This document shows, piece by piece, positions 48,058-56,849 of a stretch of DNA of 64,000 bases. Position numbers and translations under genes: made by a program. Source of the stretch: Halobacillus litoralis. GTDB taxonomy: Bacteria > Bacillota > Bacilli > Bacillales > Halobacillaceae. The stretch spans positions 310,001 through 374,000 of the forward strand of contig NZ_WMEW01000002.1 in assembly GCF_009856355.1 (NCBI RefSeq). Direction: 5' to 3'. Positions within the stretch are counted from its first letter, which is position 1, and the number at the start of each line of letters is the position of its first letter. The notes under the pieces are model-generated. The model searched no databases and had not been told where the DNA came from. It saw nothing but the letters and a program-made list of their open reading frames with translations.

Positions 48058-48810
48058 TCAGGACAATTTTTCGAGAACCGCTTCATCCGCATCGAGATTG
48101 TGATACACTTCCTGGACATCGTCGTTGTCCTCCAGCATATCAATCAGCTTCAGCATTTTCTCTACGCCCTCTTCTTCAAGCTCGGTATACGTCTCAGGAA
48201 TCATCGTCACTTCACTTGTAGAAAACGTATAGCCGCTTTCTTCCAGCGAAGCTTTCACATCAGAGAAGGTTTCAGGCTCTGTATAAATTTCAAAGCTCTC
48301 TTCCGTCGTTTCCATTTCCTCAGCACCCGCTTCAATCACTTCCAGCATCATCGCCTCTTCATCTGCTTCCGTCGTGGAACGATCAATGACGAGATAGCCG
48401 GAACGGTTGAACATAAAGGCGACACAGCCGTTTTCACCAAGATTGCCGTCATTTTTGCTGAAGGCATGACGCACTTCCCCGGCGGTGCGGTTCTTATTAT
48501 CCGTCAGGACTTTGACCATAACCGCAACGCCTCCAGGACCGTATCCTTCATACGTAAACTCTTCATAGTTGACGCCTTCCAGATCACCTGTCGCCTTTTT
48601 AACGGCTCTTTCAATGTTATCTTTCGGCATATTGTTGGATCGGGCCTTATCGGCAGCGATTCGGAGCGCAGGGTTGGTTTCCTCGTCCCCTCCGCCCTGT
48701 TTAGCAGCCATGAAAATTTCACGGGCCAGTTTCATAAAAAGCTTTCCCCGCTTTGCATCCTGAGCCCCTTTACGATGCTTTATATTACTCCATTTTGAAT
48801 GGCCGGCCAT
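48058..48810 (-). CDS. yebC: YebC/PmpR family protein
   Basis: The 250-residue protein starts [20 protein letters not shown] and has the three-domain YebC fold, including [19 protein letters not shown] and [13 protein letters not shown]. The family was first described as transcription factors; a role in relieving ribosome stalling at polyproline has been reported for several members. ATG 48810 has GGAGAGGAGAATGTCCA upstream. It is a single gene with its own terminator. Confidence 0.95.
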   Translation of the reverse strand: MAGHSKWSNIKHRKGAQDAKRGKLFMKLAREIFMAAKQGGGDEETNPALRIAADKARSNNMPKDNIERAVKKATGDLEGVNYEEFTYEGYGPGGVAVMVKVLTDNKNRTAGEVRHAFSKNDGNLGENGCVAFMFNRSGYLVIDRSTTEADEEAMMLEVIEAGAEEMETTEESFEIYTEPETFSDVKASLEESGYTFSTSEVTMIPETYTELEEEGVEKMLKLIDMLEDNDDVQEVYHNLDADEAVLEKLS

Positions 48811-48885
48811 TGGACATTCTCCTCTCCCCAAACATTTCTACCCTACACTATACCATATTCATTTTGCGGCACAAAAGCAGGCGCT

Positions 48886-49440
48886 TTACTCCTCAGGCCT
48901 GAAGAACTCACGAATCCGCTCTTTCACACGGTCCGGTGCTTCCGCAGCATTCAAACGGGCGTTCAAATCCTTCATATGGTCCCAGTTGTTATTATTCGTA
49001 TAAATGGTCAGCTTCTTATCCGTCAATTCCCCGGCTTTCTTTTTGATTTTTTCCGTTACATCGGTATCTCTCCGATCCGTCGGATTAATCATCACGGCGA
49101 TATACATATCTTCATCCGTAGAATAGGCCTGGGCCATTGTCACTTCCTTTATTTCATGAATCTTCTCTACGACGGCCATGGCATCTTCATTACTGAAATC
49201 ATTATCATGCGCCCGGTTCGTTTCTCCATACCGGGCGTTACGGAAATCCTTCTCTGCTGTCCGCTTGAAATAGCTGTCCTTGCCGGTCGGAATCTGTCCA
49301 CGCCTTTCCGGGTCCTCTACTTCACCATAGCTGATCGGCTCATATATTTCACCAGAGGACGTCCCGGGTTCCAGAGCTTCCTCCGATTGACACGCACTCA
49401 ACACACAGACGGCAGTCAACACTCCAATAATTTTCCACAT
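48886..49440 (-). CDS. YhcN/YlaJ family sporulation lipoprotein
   Basis: The 184-residue protein starts MWKIIGVLTAVCVLSAC, a lipoprotein signal with lipobox LSAC (Cys17). The mature part has an acidic region, then a domain with MAVVEKIHEIKEVTMAQAYS and IKKKAGELTDKKLTIYTNN, typical of the YhcN/YlaJ family of forespore-expressed lipoproteins. ATG 49440 is preferred over one three codons upstream because AAAGGAG is 10 bases rather than 2 from it. Its exact role is unknown. Confidence 0.83.
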   Translation of the reverse strand: MWKIIGVLTAVCVLSACQSEEALEPGTSSGEIYEPISYGEVEDPERRGQIPTGKDSYFKRTAEKDFRNARYGETNRAHDNDFSNEDAMAVVEKIHEIKEVTMAQAYSTDEDMYIAVMINPTDRRDTDVTEKIKKKAGELTDKKLTIYTNNNNWDHMKDLNARLNAAEAPDRVKERIREFFRPEE

Positions 49441-49510
49441 AAAAAACATTCTCCTTTTCCCCTTACTATGGGTAAAGAAGAATGTTTTAGTCTGACAAAA
49501 TCCACCAGAG

Positions 49511-50260
49511 TTACTGCGGGGGTGCAGGAGGAAGCTGGCGCTTATGGGCGGACCGCTTATGCATTGCTTCGATGATCTGACGGTCCTCTTCAGGAATTTC
49601 CTCGCCTTTAAGGTGACGATCAATCATGGCATAACTGGTGCCCATTTCATTTTCGTCTGTCTGACCTTCCCAAAGACCGGCACTCGGCTGTTTATGAATG
49701 ACTTCATCCGGTACACCTAAGTATTCAGCCATTTCCCTCACTTCACCCTTGGTCAGATTTGCAAGCGGTACAAGGTCGACACCGCCGTCTCCAAATTTCG
49801 TGAAGTAACCAGTATACCATTCAGCAGCATTATCTGTCCCCACTACAAGGTACTTATGGTTTGTGGCAATCGTATAAAGGGTGCTCATGCGAAGCCTCGC
49901 TCTCAGGTTGGCATCCGCAAGTTTCAACTGATCCTCATTCAATTGGCCGGCTGATTCGAGCTGGGTTTGAATATTTGTGAACATCACGTTGTGCGTCTCC
50001 GTCAAATCCACCGTCAAGGCAGGGAGGTCACAGGCTTCTACTACAAGCCGGGCATGTTCCTGATCTTCCGATTGGCTCTTGCAGGGCATAATTACACCCA
50101 GGGATCTGTCAGGAAATGCTCTTTTAATTAAATTGGCTACGACTGCGGAATCAATGCCGCCGCTGACTCCGACAAGGAGACCGTCTACATGGGCTTCTTT
50201 CACTTTTTCCTGAAGCCACGCTGTTATCTGCTGAACTTTTTCTTCCACCGGATTGTTCAT
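49511..50260 (-). CDS. nadE: NAD+ synthetase
   Basis: The protein (about 249 residues) has the ATP-pyrophosphatase P-loop VGVSGGIDSAVVANL, the NAD-binding motif VGTDNAAEWYTGYFTKFGDGG and GTSYAMIDRHL. There is no N-terminal glutaminase domain, so it should use free ammonia to convert deamido-NAD to NAD+. It reads more like the short NadE form common in clostridia and thermophiles than B. subtilis NadE. No start has a clean ribosome binding site; ATG 50260 follows GAAAGG at very short spacing, and starts at 50272, 50287 or a GTG at 50248 are possible. Confidence 0.9.
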   Translation of the reverse strand: MNNPVEEKVQQITAWLQEKVKEAHVDGLLVGVSGGIDSAVVANLIKRAFPDRSLGVIMPCKSQSEDQEHARLVVEACDLPALTVDLTETHNVMFTNIQTQLESAGQLNEDQLKLADANLRARLRMSTLYTIATNHKYLVVGTDNAAEWYTGYFTKFGDGGVDLVPLANLTKGEVREMAEYLGVPDEVIHKQPSAGLWEGQTDENEMGTSYAMIDRHLKGEEIPEEDRQIIEAMHKRSAHKRQLPPAPPQ

Positions 50261-50283
50261 CCTTTCACACATATGATAACTAA

Positions 50284-51243
50284 TCATAGCATATGTTCTG
50301 CGTATCGGACAAACTTCTTCCGGCTCTCCCACGCTTTTTCCAGTTTTCTCATCTGCCGGGTAAAGGAGCTTTCCTCCCGCAGACAGCTCCTATAGCCGTA
50401 CAGCCATTCCCGCAGAAGGTCAGAGGGAACAAGAACACCTTTCCACCAGATATCTCGTTCCTTTACGTGGGGAAAATATTGGACCAATGTAGAGCGCTCG
50501 GATTCCACATGTGGAAGAAAACGCTGGGCCAGTTGAATATGGTCATATACACGCGGACCGGTATGAAGCAGATCAAAATCAATCATCCGGATGGATTGAT
50601 CACGGGTGACAATAAAATTGTGATGGGCGACATCTCCGTGCAGCCATTCATGACTGTCCCATGCACGTTCTTCTATTTCCCCCCACGGACAGTCGGCAAA
50701 AGCCTCCAGTCTCCGCTGGACCAAAGAGGAAATATCCTGAAACATCTGACGCCTGCCCAAATCCGTAAACACATCTTTCGTTTCCAAAAACTGTTCCAAC
50801 CTCCGCTCCCACTTCACATACAACGGATCCTTCGGAATCGACAGAACCGCAATGCCCTTTGTGGTCCGGTGGAACTGATGCAGAATACGGACCGCTTTCT
50901 TTCGGTCCTGATGCCGGTCAAAGTCCGCATGTCTTCCTTCCATTCTTTCGAACAAAGCCCAGTCACAGCCCAGTTTCCCCAGAGTAAATGTTCCCGGACG
51001 GAACGGCAGCGGACGGGCCGCTGTCCGCGAGGCGTAATTCCAGTGCTCAAAAAAGTCGATCTGCTGCTGGATGACGTGGAGCCGCCGATAACCCTTTAAA
51101 ATCATCGGCCTGCCTGCAAATGAAACTTTATACACTTTCGGTTTAATGGTCCGTTCGTAAATGACAGGAAGGTTCTCCTCTTTTTGTATCCAATGAAAAA
51201 GGCGATCCGTGTATGAATCGCCCTTTTTATATTCAGCTTTCAT
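50284..51243 (-). CDS. CotS/YutH-like phosphotransferase-fold spore protein
   Basis: The 319-residue protein has an aminoglycoside phosphotransferase/kinase fold: an N-terminal lobe with KVYKVSFAGRPMILKGYR, and the catalytic loop WLHGDVAHHNFIV followed by IRMIDFDLL, where the HGD..N and D residues for ATP and metal are conserved. This is the CotS/CotI/YsxE/YutH group, several members of which are spore coat proteins. The start overlaps the end of safA by 11 bases and lacks its own ribosome binding site, so it is probably coupled to safA. Substrate unknown. Confidence 0.8.
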   Translation of the reverse strand: MKAEYKKGDSYTDRLFHWIQKEENLPVIYERTIKPKVYKVSFAGRPMILKGYRRLHVIQQQIDFFEHWNYASRTAARPLPFRPGTFTLGKLGCDWALFERMEGRHADFDRHQDRKKAVRILHQFHRTTKGIAVLSIPKDPLYVKWERRLEQFLETKDVFTDLGRRQMFQDISSLVQRRLEAFADCPWGEIEERAWDSHEWLHGDVAHHNFIVTRDQSIRMIDFDLLHTGPRVYDHIQLAQRFLPHVESERSTLVQYFPHVKERDIWWKGVLVPSDLLREWLYGYRSCLREESSFTRQMRKLEKAWESRKKFVRYAEHML

Positions 51244-52240
51244 CTACATCATCGTCTCTCCAGGACTGCGGCATCCCCTGACCGCCCTGTTGAGGGTTCC
51301 ATGGTCCCATCTGCGGATGCGGTCCCCATCCTTGATAGGGCTGCTGATGGCCCCATCCCTGTTGAGGATACTGGGGGTGCTGGGGCTGCTGTGGATACGG
51401 ATGTCCCCATCCCCCCGGATGCTGCATGCCTCCATAAGGCATCTGCTGCCATGGATGCTGAGGGTGAGGGGGGTGGGGGTGATGACCGGGATGATATCCG
51501 CCGTACCCCGGGCCATATCCTTCCGGAGAGCCTCCGTCACACCCGCAGTCCTCCTCCGATTGGGCTCCCTGTACCATTTCATCATCCGACTCAAAATCAT
51601 CGCCGTACATGGGCTGGTTCATTGGATACGGCATCGGCTGCTGCATGTGGTGAGGCCCGCCGTATGGCATCGGCATCATAACCGGATAAGGAGGACAGCA
51701 GTAGTAATCCGTATGCACGAGCTGAGGCTGCATCGGAGGGCAGTAGGGCTGCTGCATCGGCTGATACTGCTCTCCTTTTACTTCCTCTTTTGGTGACTCC
51801 GGAGACTCTGGTGACTCTTCCGGTTTAGGCCCCGGCATTTGAGGCAGATGGAAGGTTGTATAATAATTCTGCATCTGCTGATCAATACTCGGCATGGTGA
51901 TCGGCATATTCATGTGGATCGGCTGCATAGGCTGCATGGGCTGCATCGGTTTTTCTTTCACACCTTTAGGAGCCGGCTTCTTTTCATCTTCCTTAATGGA
52001 AGGTATCGGCTTTGCCTTTTCCTTAGGGGCTGCAGGCATTTCCTTTGCGGGAGCCTGAGCTTTTGGTGCTTCCTTCTTCACAGACTTTGTACCTTGAGGG
52101 ACTTTGATTTTCATACCCGGCATAATCATATCAGGATTGGAAAGCTGGGTATTTACGGATTTTAACTCCTCAAAGTCCACCCCATATTTCTTGGCTATGT
52201 TCCAGAGTGTATCTCCTTTTTGTACAATGTGAATTCTCAC
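51233..52240 (-). CDS. safA: Spore coat assembly protein SafA
   Basis: The 335-residue protein begins with a LysM domain (residues 3-47: RIHIVQKGDTLWNIAKKYG, then NPDMIMPGMKIKVP). The rest is low in complexity: Lys/Pro/Ala-rich to about 110, PMQ repeats, Pro/Glu/Ser repeats, then Tyr/Pro/Met/Gly/His-rich to the end. A DCGCDG motif near residue 245 matches B. subtilis SafA. SafA anchors the inner coat to the cortex and binds SpoVID. The start is GTG at 52240 with GGAAGGGAG 8 bases upstream; it is sigma-E-dependent in B. subtilis. I see no clear promoter in the 171 bases upstream. Confidence 0.92.
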   Translation of the reverse strand: MRIHIVQKGDTLWNIAKKYGVDFEELKSVNTQLSNPDMIMPGMKIKVPQGTKSVKKEAPKAQAPAKEMPAAPKEKAKPIPSIKEDEKKPAPKGVKEKPMQPMQPMQPIHMNMPITMPSIDQQMQNYYTTFHLPQMPGPKPEESPESPESPKEEVKGEQYQPMQQPYCPPMQPQLVHTDYYCCPPYPVMMPMPYGGPHHMQQPMPYPMNQPMYGDDFESDDEMVQGAQSEEDCGCDGGSPEGYGPGYGGYHPGHHPHPPHPQHPWQQMPYGGMQHPGGWGHPYPQQPQHPQYPQQGWGHQQPYQGWGPHPQMGPWNPQQGGQGMPQSWRDDDVDES

Positions 52241-52359
52241 ATTTGCAACTCCCTTCCTGTCATTGCTGAGGAACAATAAAACAAAAATAACTTCATAACA
52301 CTCTATGCAGCACAAGCCGAAAGTTTGATGAAAAAGCCTATAATAATTTCTATAAAATA

Positions 52360-52406
52360 TAAACAAACCCCGGATGTCCCTGTCACAGCAGGGATTCCGG
52401 GGTTTG
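52360..52406 (-). terminator. Terminator downstream of pheA
   Basis: CAAACCCCGG-ATGTCCCTG and CAGGGATT-CCGGGGTTTG form a long stem with one internal mismatch region; TTTATATTTTATAG follows on the minus strand. It ends the spo0B-obg-pheB-pheA group. Confidence 0.83.
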
Positions 52407-52411
52407 AAGGG

Positions 52412-53287
52412 TCAGGCTTCATGGACAGGGGCCGGGATGTCGATCTGGTAGCTTGGATACGTTCCAATTACCTTCAACCGACAGCCCAGGGCTTCCAGTT
52501 CCGCCTGGACACCAGGGAACAGCACTTGATCATAAGGCTGATCTACATCTATTAGGAAAAAGTAGTTGCCAAGACCCGTTTTCATCGGTCTTGACTCAAT
52601 TTTTGATAAGTTCATCTTCCTCCAGGCAAAAGCTGCAAGAACCTGATGCAGGGCACCGACGTAATCCTTGGGCAGCGTCACCATCACGGTCGTCTTATGC
52701 TTACTCACAGGATGGTCCTTCACTTTCAATGTCTGCGCCGCCTTCTGAACGACAGCAAACCGTGTATGATTATTATCATAATCGTGAATGTCCGTATCCA
52801 GGAACGTCAGTCCATTTCCTTCAGCCGCGAGATGGTTCGCAATAGCCGCCACTCCGTCACGCTCAGCTGCCACAAGCTCGGCTGCTTTAGCCGTTGAGGC
52901 TGTATATTCAATCTCAGCGTTCGGATAGTGTTTGTGAAGGTATTCATGACACTGCGCAATCGCATGGCTGTGGGAATATACCTTCCGGATCTCTTCCCCA
53001 TTCCTTGCTGGATGAACAAGTAAATGCTGCTTAATAGGAACGGTCATTTCAGCAATAATAGACTGATCCACCTGATGAGCTAAATAATCAATCGTCAAAT
53101 GGACAGAGCCTTCAATAGCATTTTCAAGTGGAACAACGGCTGTTCCTATTTCGCCACGCTCCACCGCATCCAGACAGGCTGGAATGCTCTCGTAAGCGAT
53201 AAATGACCCGCCATCAAATAATGCATCCACCGCCATTTTTGTAAACGTCCCCCTGGGTCCCAAGTACCCGATCTGCTGTTCCGACAT
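52412..53287 (-). CDS. pheA: Prephenate dehydratase
   Basis: The 291-residue protein starts with GYLGPRGTFTKMAVDALF, has the catalytic NHTRFAVV motif, and a C-terminal ACT domain with LSKIESRPMKTGLGNYFFLID, the phenylalanine-binding ESRP motif. It converts prephenate to phenylpyruvate and should be feedback-inhibited by phenylalanine. It is the last gene after pheB. TTGGAGGGG precedes the ATG. Confidence 0.97.
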   Translation of the reverse strand: MSEQQIGYLGPRGTFTKMAVDALFDGGSFIAYESIPACLDAVERGEIGTAVVPLENAIEGSVHLTIDYLAHQVDQSIIAEMTVPIKQHLLVHPARNGEEIRKVYSHSHAIAQCHEYLHKHYPNAEIEYTASTAKAAELVAAERDGVAAIANHLAAEGNGLTFLDTDIHDYDNNHTRFAVVQKAAQTLKVKDHPVSKHKTTVMVTLPKDYVGALHQVLAAFAWRKMNLSKIESRPMKTGLGNYFFLIDVDQPYDQVLFPGVQAELEALGCRLKVIGTYPSYQIDIPAPVHEA

Positions 53288-53301
53288 GATTTCCCCTCCA
53301 A

Positions 53302-53751
53302 TTAAGCTCCTGAACTTAAAATTTCAACACGATCGACAAAATCGAGTTTATGGAGCTGTTGTAACAATTTCTCGATGCTTTCCTTCATTCCTGACGTATT
53401 TAAGGAGAGAGTCACATTGGCCTTGCCCTGAAGGGGGATCGTCTGGTGGATGGTCAGCACATTACATCCTGATTCCGCCACCGTCATCAATAAGTTTGAC
53501 AATGTCCCGCTCCGGTCTTCTAAATGGAAGAAAAGAGTGATCATCTGTTCTTTTACCATGGCCTGAAAAGGAAAAACCGCATCCCGGTATTTATAAAACG
53601 CGCTGCGGGATAATCCCACATGTTTGACCGCTTCGTAAATCGAGCCGACTTTTCCCCGTTCCAGCAGCTCTTTCGCCTCAATCGTCTTCATCATCGCTTC
53701 AGGGAGAATATCACTACGGACTAAATAAAATGTTTCGTTATAATCCGCCAT
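53302..53751 (-). CDS. pheB: ACT domain-containing protein PheB
   Basis: The 149-residue protein has an N-terminal winged-helix-like region ([22 protein letters not shown]) and a C-terminal ACT domain ([21 protein letters not shown]). It is PheB/YszB, conserved between obg and pheA in Bacillus; the link to phenylalanine is by position and ACT domain, and the activity is unproven. GGGAGGAAGAGGTC precedes the ATG. Confidence 0.92.
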   Translation of the reverse strand: MADYNETFYLVRSDILPEAMMKTIEAKELLERGKVGSIYEAVKHVGLSRSAFYKYRDAVFPFQAMVKEQMITLFFHLEDRSGTLSNLLMTVAESGCNVLTIHQTIPLQGKANVTLSLNTSGMKESIEKLLQQLHKLDFVDRVEILSSGA

Positions 53752-53768
53752 GACCTCTTCCTCCCTTC

Positions 53769-55058
<1,290 letters not shown>

Positions 55059-55066
55059 TCACCTCT

Positions 55067-55582
55067 TCATTCTATTGTCATTTCAATAGAAAGTTCTTTC
55101 CTGTCATAGATGGAAGCGATAAACCCTTCTTCCTGAAGGGCCTTCAGCATCGGATCAGGGTCTGGAAAGCGTCCATCCCATTCCCAGCTTAATCCAAGTG
55201 CCCCCTGACCTCCACGATAAAGCGTCACAGTCCCTTCATAGAGTTCATCGGCATCCTTATGCTTTTCCATTATTTCCATCAACCGCCTGCCATAAGCAGT
55301 TAGTGTCTGATCATGACTGGATAAATCAAGCCCCTGCTCCAGCGAATAGGTGAGTTGGAACGATGCATAGATCCAGTTAAACGTAAGAAGCCACAGCGGG
55401 AAGGCCGATGCTTCTGCATTTAACAGCTTGCGCTCTTCCTCCGATTCTGCCTTCACAGTATCCAGCAGATCCATCAGACGATCTTGCTTCCCAAGCGAAG
55501 CATATCCTTGAATCAATTGAATTTGATTCATCCAGTCATGACGCTTATGTCTAAGCAGTCCGATGATCTCTTTCTCTTCCAT
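55067..55582 (-). CDS. spo0B: Sporulation phosphotransferase Spo0B
   Basis: The 171-residue protein has the H-box LLRHKRHDWMNQIQLIQG; His15 in RHDWMN matches the phosphorylated histidine of B. subtilis Spo0B. The helical hairpin is followed by a vestigial ATPase-like domain. Spo0B passes phosphate from Spo0F to Spo0A. ATG 55582 follows GGGAGTGGACAGG. It is the first gene of the spo0B-obg-pheB-pheA operon, after the rpmA terminator. Confidence 0.92.
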   Translation of the reverse strand: MEEKEIIGLLRHKRHDWMNQIQLIQGYASLGKQDRLMDLLDTVKAESEEERKLLNAEASAFPLWLLTFNWIYASFQLTYSLEQGLDLSSHDQTLTAYGRRLMEIMEKHKDADELYEGTVTLYRGGQGALGLSWEWDGRFPDPDPMLKALQEEGFIASIYDRKELSIEMTIE

Positions 55583-55617
55583 CCTGTCCACTCCCTCGTA
55601 CACCCATAATAATAAAA

Positions 55618-55626
55618 AGTATAGCA
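55618..55626 (-). promoter_or_regulatory. Candidate extended -10 promoter of spo0B-obg
   Basis: The minus strand reads TGCTATACT (TATACT at 55618-55623, TGC at 55624-55626), an extended -10 element about 36 bases before the spo0B start. A good -35 is not visible; TTGCCG is only 14 bases upstream. Confidence 0.45.
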
Positions 55627-55695
55627 GAGATTACAGCCGGCAAAAACAGTTCCGGGCAAATTACGGAGGGAGTACGGCGTCTGGAAAAGCGGATA

Positions 55696-55737
55696 TAAAA
55701 AAAGCCGCGCTTTGCTTTCTGCAATAAGCGCGGCTTC
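55696..55737 (-). terminator. Terminator downstream of rpmA
   Basis: AAGCCGCGCTT (55702-55712) pairs with AAGCGCGGCTT (55726-55736) with a 13-base loop, followed on the minus strand by TTTTTTTATATCC. It separates the ribosomal protein operon from spo0B. Confidence 0.88.
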
Positions 55738-55757
55738 TGCTGCACGAAATTATTCGT

Positions 55758-56048
55758 TTACGCTTCCTGTGCTACAGGATAAACGCTGACTTTTTTACGG
55801 TTGCGTCCGTAACGTTCGAACTTAACAACACCGTCCACTTTCGCAAACAATGTGTCATCTCCACCACGGCCAACGTTGGCTCCTGGATAGATTTTCGTAC
55901 CGCGCTGGCGGTAAAGGATAGAACCAGCGGATGCGTGCTGTCCGTCTGCGCGTTTGGCTCCAAGACGCTTGGACTCAGAGTCACGACCGTTCTTTGTACT
56001 ACCTACACCCTTCTTCTGGGCGAAAAACTGCAAATCAAGACGTAGCAT
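55758..56048 (-). CDS. rpmA: Ribosomal protein L27, with cleavable N-terminal extension
   Basis: The 96-residue protein begins [19 protein letters not shown]. In Firmicutes L27 carries such an extension, and Prp cuts after the FF to expose the mature AQKKG N-terminus near the peptidyl transferase centre. The motif is intact. The block [15 protein letters not shown] is the L27 signature. prp is the next gene upstream. AAGGAGGTGAAGACTC precedes the ATG. Confidence 0.98.
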   Translation of the reverse strand: MLRLDLQFFAQKKGVGSTKNGRDSESKRLGAKRADGQHASAGSILYRQRGTKIYPGANVGRGGDDTLFAKVDGVVKFERYGRNRKKVSVYPVAQEA

Positions 56049-56062
56049 GAGTCTTCACCTCC

Positions 56063-56392
56063 TTATCGTTGGGATATATGAATATATTGATCGTAATCTT
56101 GTTCAATCGTTTGTAAGGAAACCTGCATGCCTTCCAAAAGCGTCTGGGCTTTTGTTTTTACCGGCTCCTGCAGATTGTCAGGCAGTGTGATTTTTAAATA
56201 ACCACCCTCGCCTCCCTGTACAACATGAGGTTCGAATTCACAGAGGCTTACAATAGCATTGACGGTTCCGAATGAGACAGCTGACACAGCGGCGCAGACT
56301 AAGTCGTGGCCGTAGGGTCCGCTTTCTGCATGACCGGAAATTTCAAAGCCTGTAATATTCCCCTGAGAGCGAAACATGGATACTTCAATCAT
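56063..56392 (-). CDS. prp: Ribosomal-processing cysteine protease Prp
   Basis: The 109-residue protein (YsxB) has the active-site pair in SGHAESGPYGHDLVCAAVSA: His21 and Cys33. It removes the N-terminal extension of L27. It lies between rplU and rpmA, the usual arrangement, 12 bases after rplU and 14 bases before rpmA. TAAGGATCG is a weak ribosome binding site ahead of the ATG. Confidence 0.95.
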   Translation of the reverse strand: MIEVSMFRSQGNITGFEISGHAESGPYGHDLVCAAVSAVSFGTVNAIVSLCEFEPHVVQGGEGGYLKITLPDNLQEPVKTKAQTLLEGMQVSLQTIEQDYDQYIHISQR

Positions 56393-56404
56393 CCGGAACG
56401 ATCC

Positions 56405-56713
56405 TTACGCGTTGATTTCATCAACGATAAGTTTCGTGTACGGCTGACGGTGACCCTGCTTGCGCTTGTAGTTCTTCTTAGGCTTGTATTTGAAGACAGT
56501 CAATTTCTTCTGTAGGCCTTGTTTTTCAACTTTAGCTGTTACAGAAGCACCATCTACGTAAGGAGCACCAACTTTTGTATCTTCTCCACCTACGAATAGA
56601 ACTTTGTCAAAAGTGACAGTCTCACCAGCTTCCACGTCCATTTTCTCAACGTAGATTTCCTGGCCCTGTTCAACTTTAACCTGCTTACCACCAGTTTCAA
56701 TAATTGCGTACAT
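56405..56713 (-). CDS. rplU: Ribosomal protein L21
   Basis: The 102-residue protein begins [20 protein letters not shown] and ends with the basic [20 protein letters not shown], both diagnostic of bacterial L21. It is the first gene of rplU-prp-rpmA. TTGAGGAGGTGCAGGT precedes the ATG. A structured leader upstream likely mediates feedback control. Confidence 0.98.
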   Translation of the reverse strand: MYAIIETGGKQVKVEQGQEIYVEKMDVEAGETVTFDKVLFVGGEDTKVGAPYVDGASVTAKVEKQGLQKKLTVFKYKPKKNYKRKQGHRQPYTKLIVDEINA

Positions 56714-56812
56714 ACCTGCACCTCCTCAATATACTCAGACTCGCCATTCAGGTACCGTTTCCGGTTTAAAACCTGTTCTGCGCGGTTGTAGCAGCGGGTG
56801 CTACTAGAATAA
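56714..56812 (-). promoter_or_regulatory. L21 leader (autoregulatory 5' UTR of rplU)
   Basis: On the minus strand the 99-base leader contains GCTGCTACAACCGCGCAGAACAGG-type sequence (I quote pieces: GCTACAACCGCGCAGAACAG), AAACCGGAAACGGT and TGGCGAGTC, resembling the L21 leader known in Bacillota. Short stems ACCGGAAACGGT and AGTAGCACCCGCTGCT can form. Ligand binding is inferred from family resemblance. Confidence 0.7.
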
Positions 56813-56819
56813 CAAAATA

Positions 56820-56849
56820 ATGTTACCACAGATCAAAACAAGTTGTCAA
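56820..56849 (-). promoter_or_regulatory. Sigma-A promoter of rplU-prp-rpmA
   Basis: TTGACA (56844-56849) and TAACAT (56820-56825) on the minus strand are spaced by 18 bases. The -35 lies inside the last codons of the RNase E/G gene (GTT GAC AAC), just before its stop. Confidence 0.68.

Noticed and set aside
50293..51099. A 268-codon plus-strand open frame opposite the CotS-like gene
   Set aside because: The minus-strand gene has conserved kinase-fold motifs; the plus-strand frame has none and no initiation signal.
51300..51950. Repetitive CCCAT/TGCTG-like DNA as a candidate repeat array or CRISPR
   Set aside because: The repeats are in frame with low-complexity SafA protein sequence and vary in length; there are no uniform spacers.
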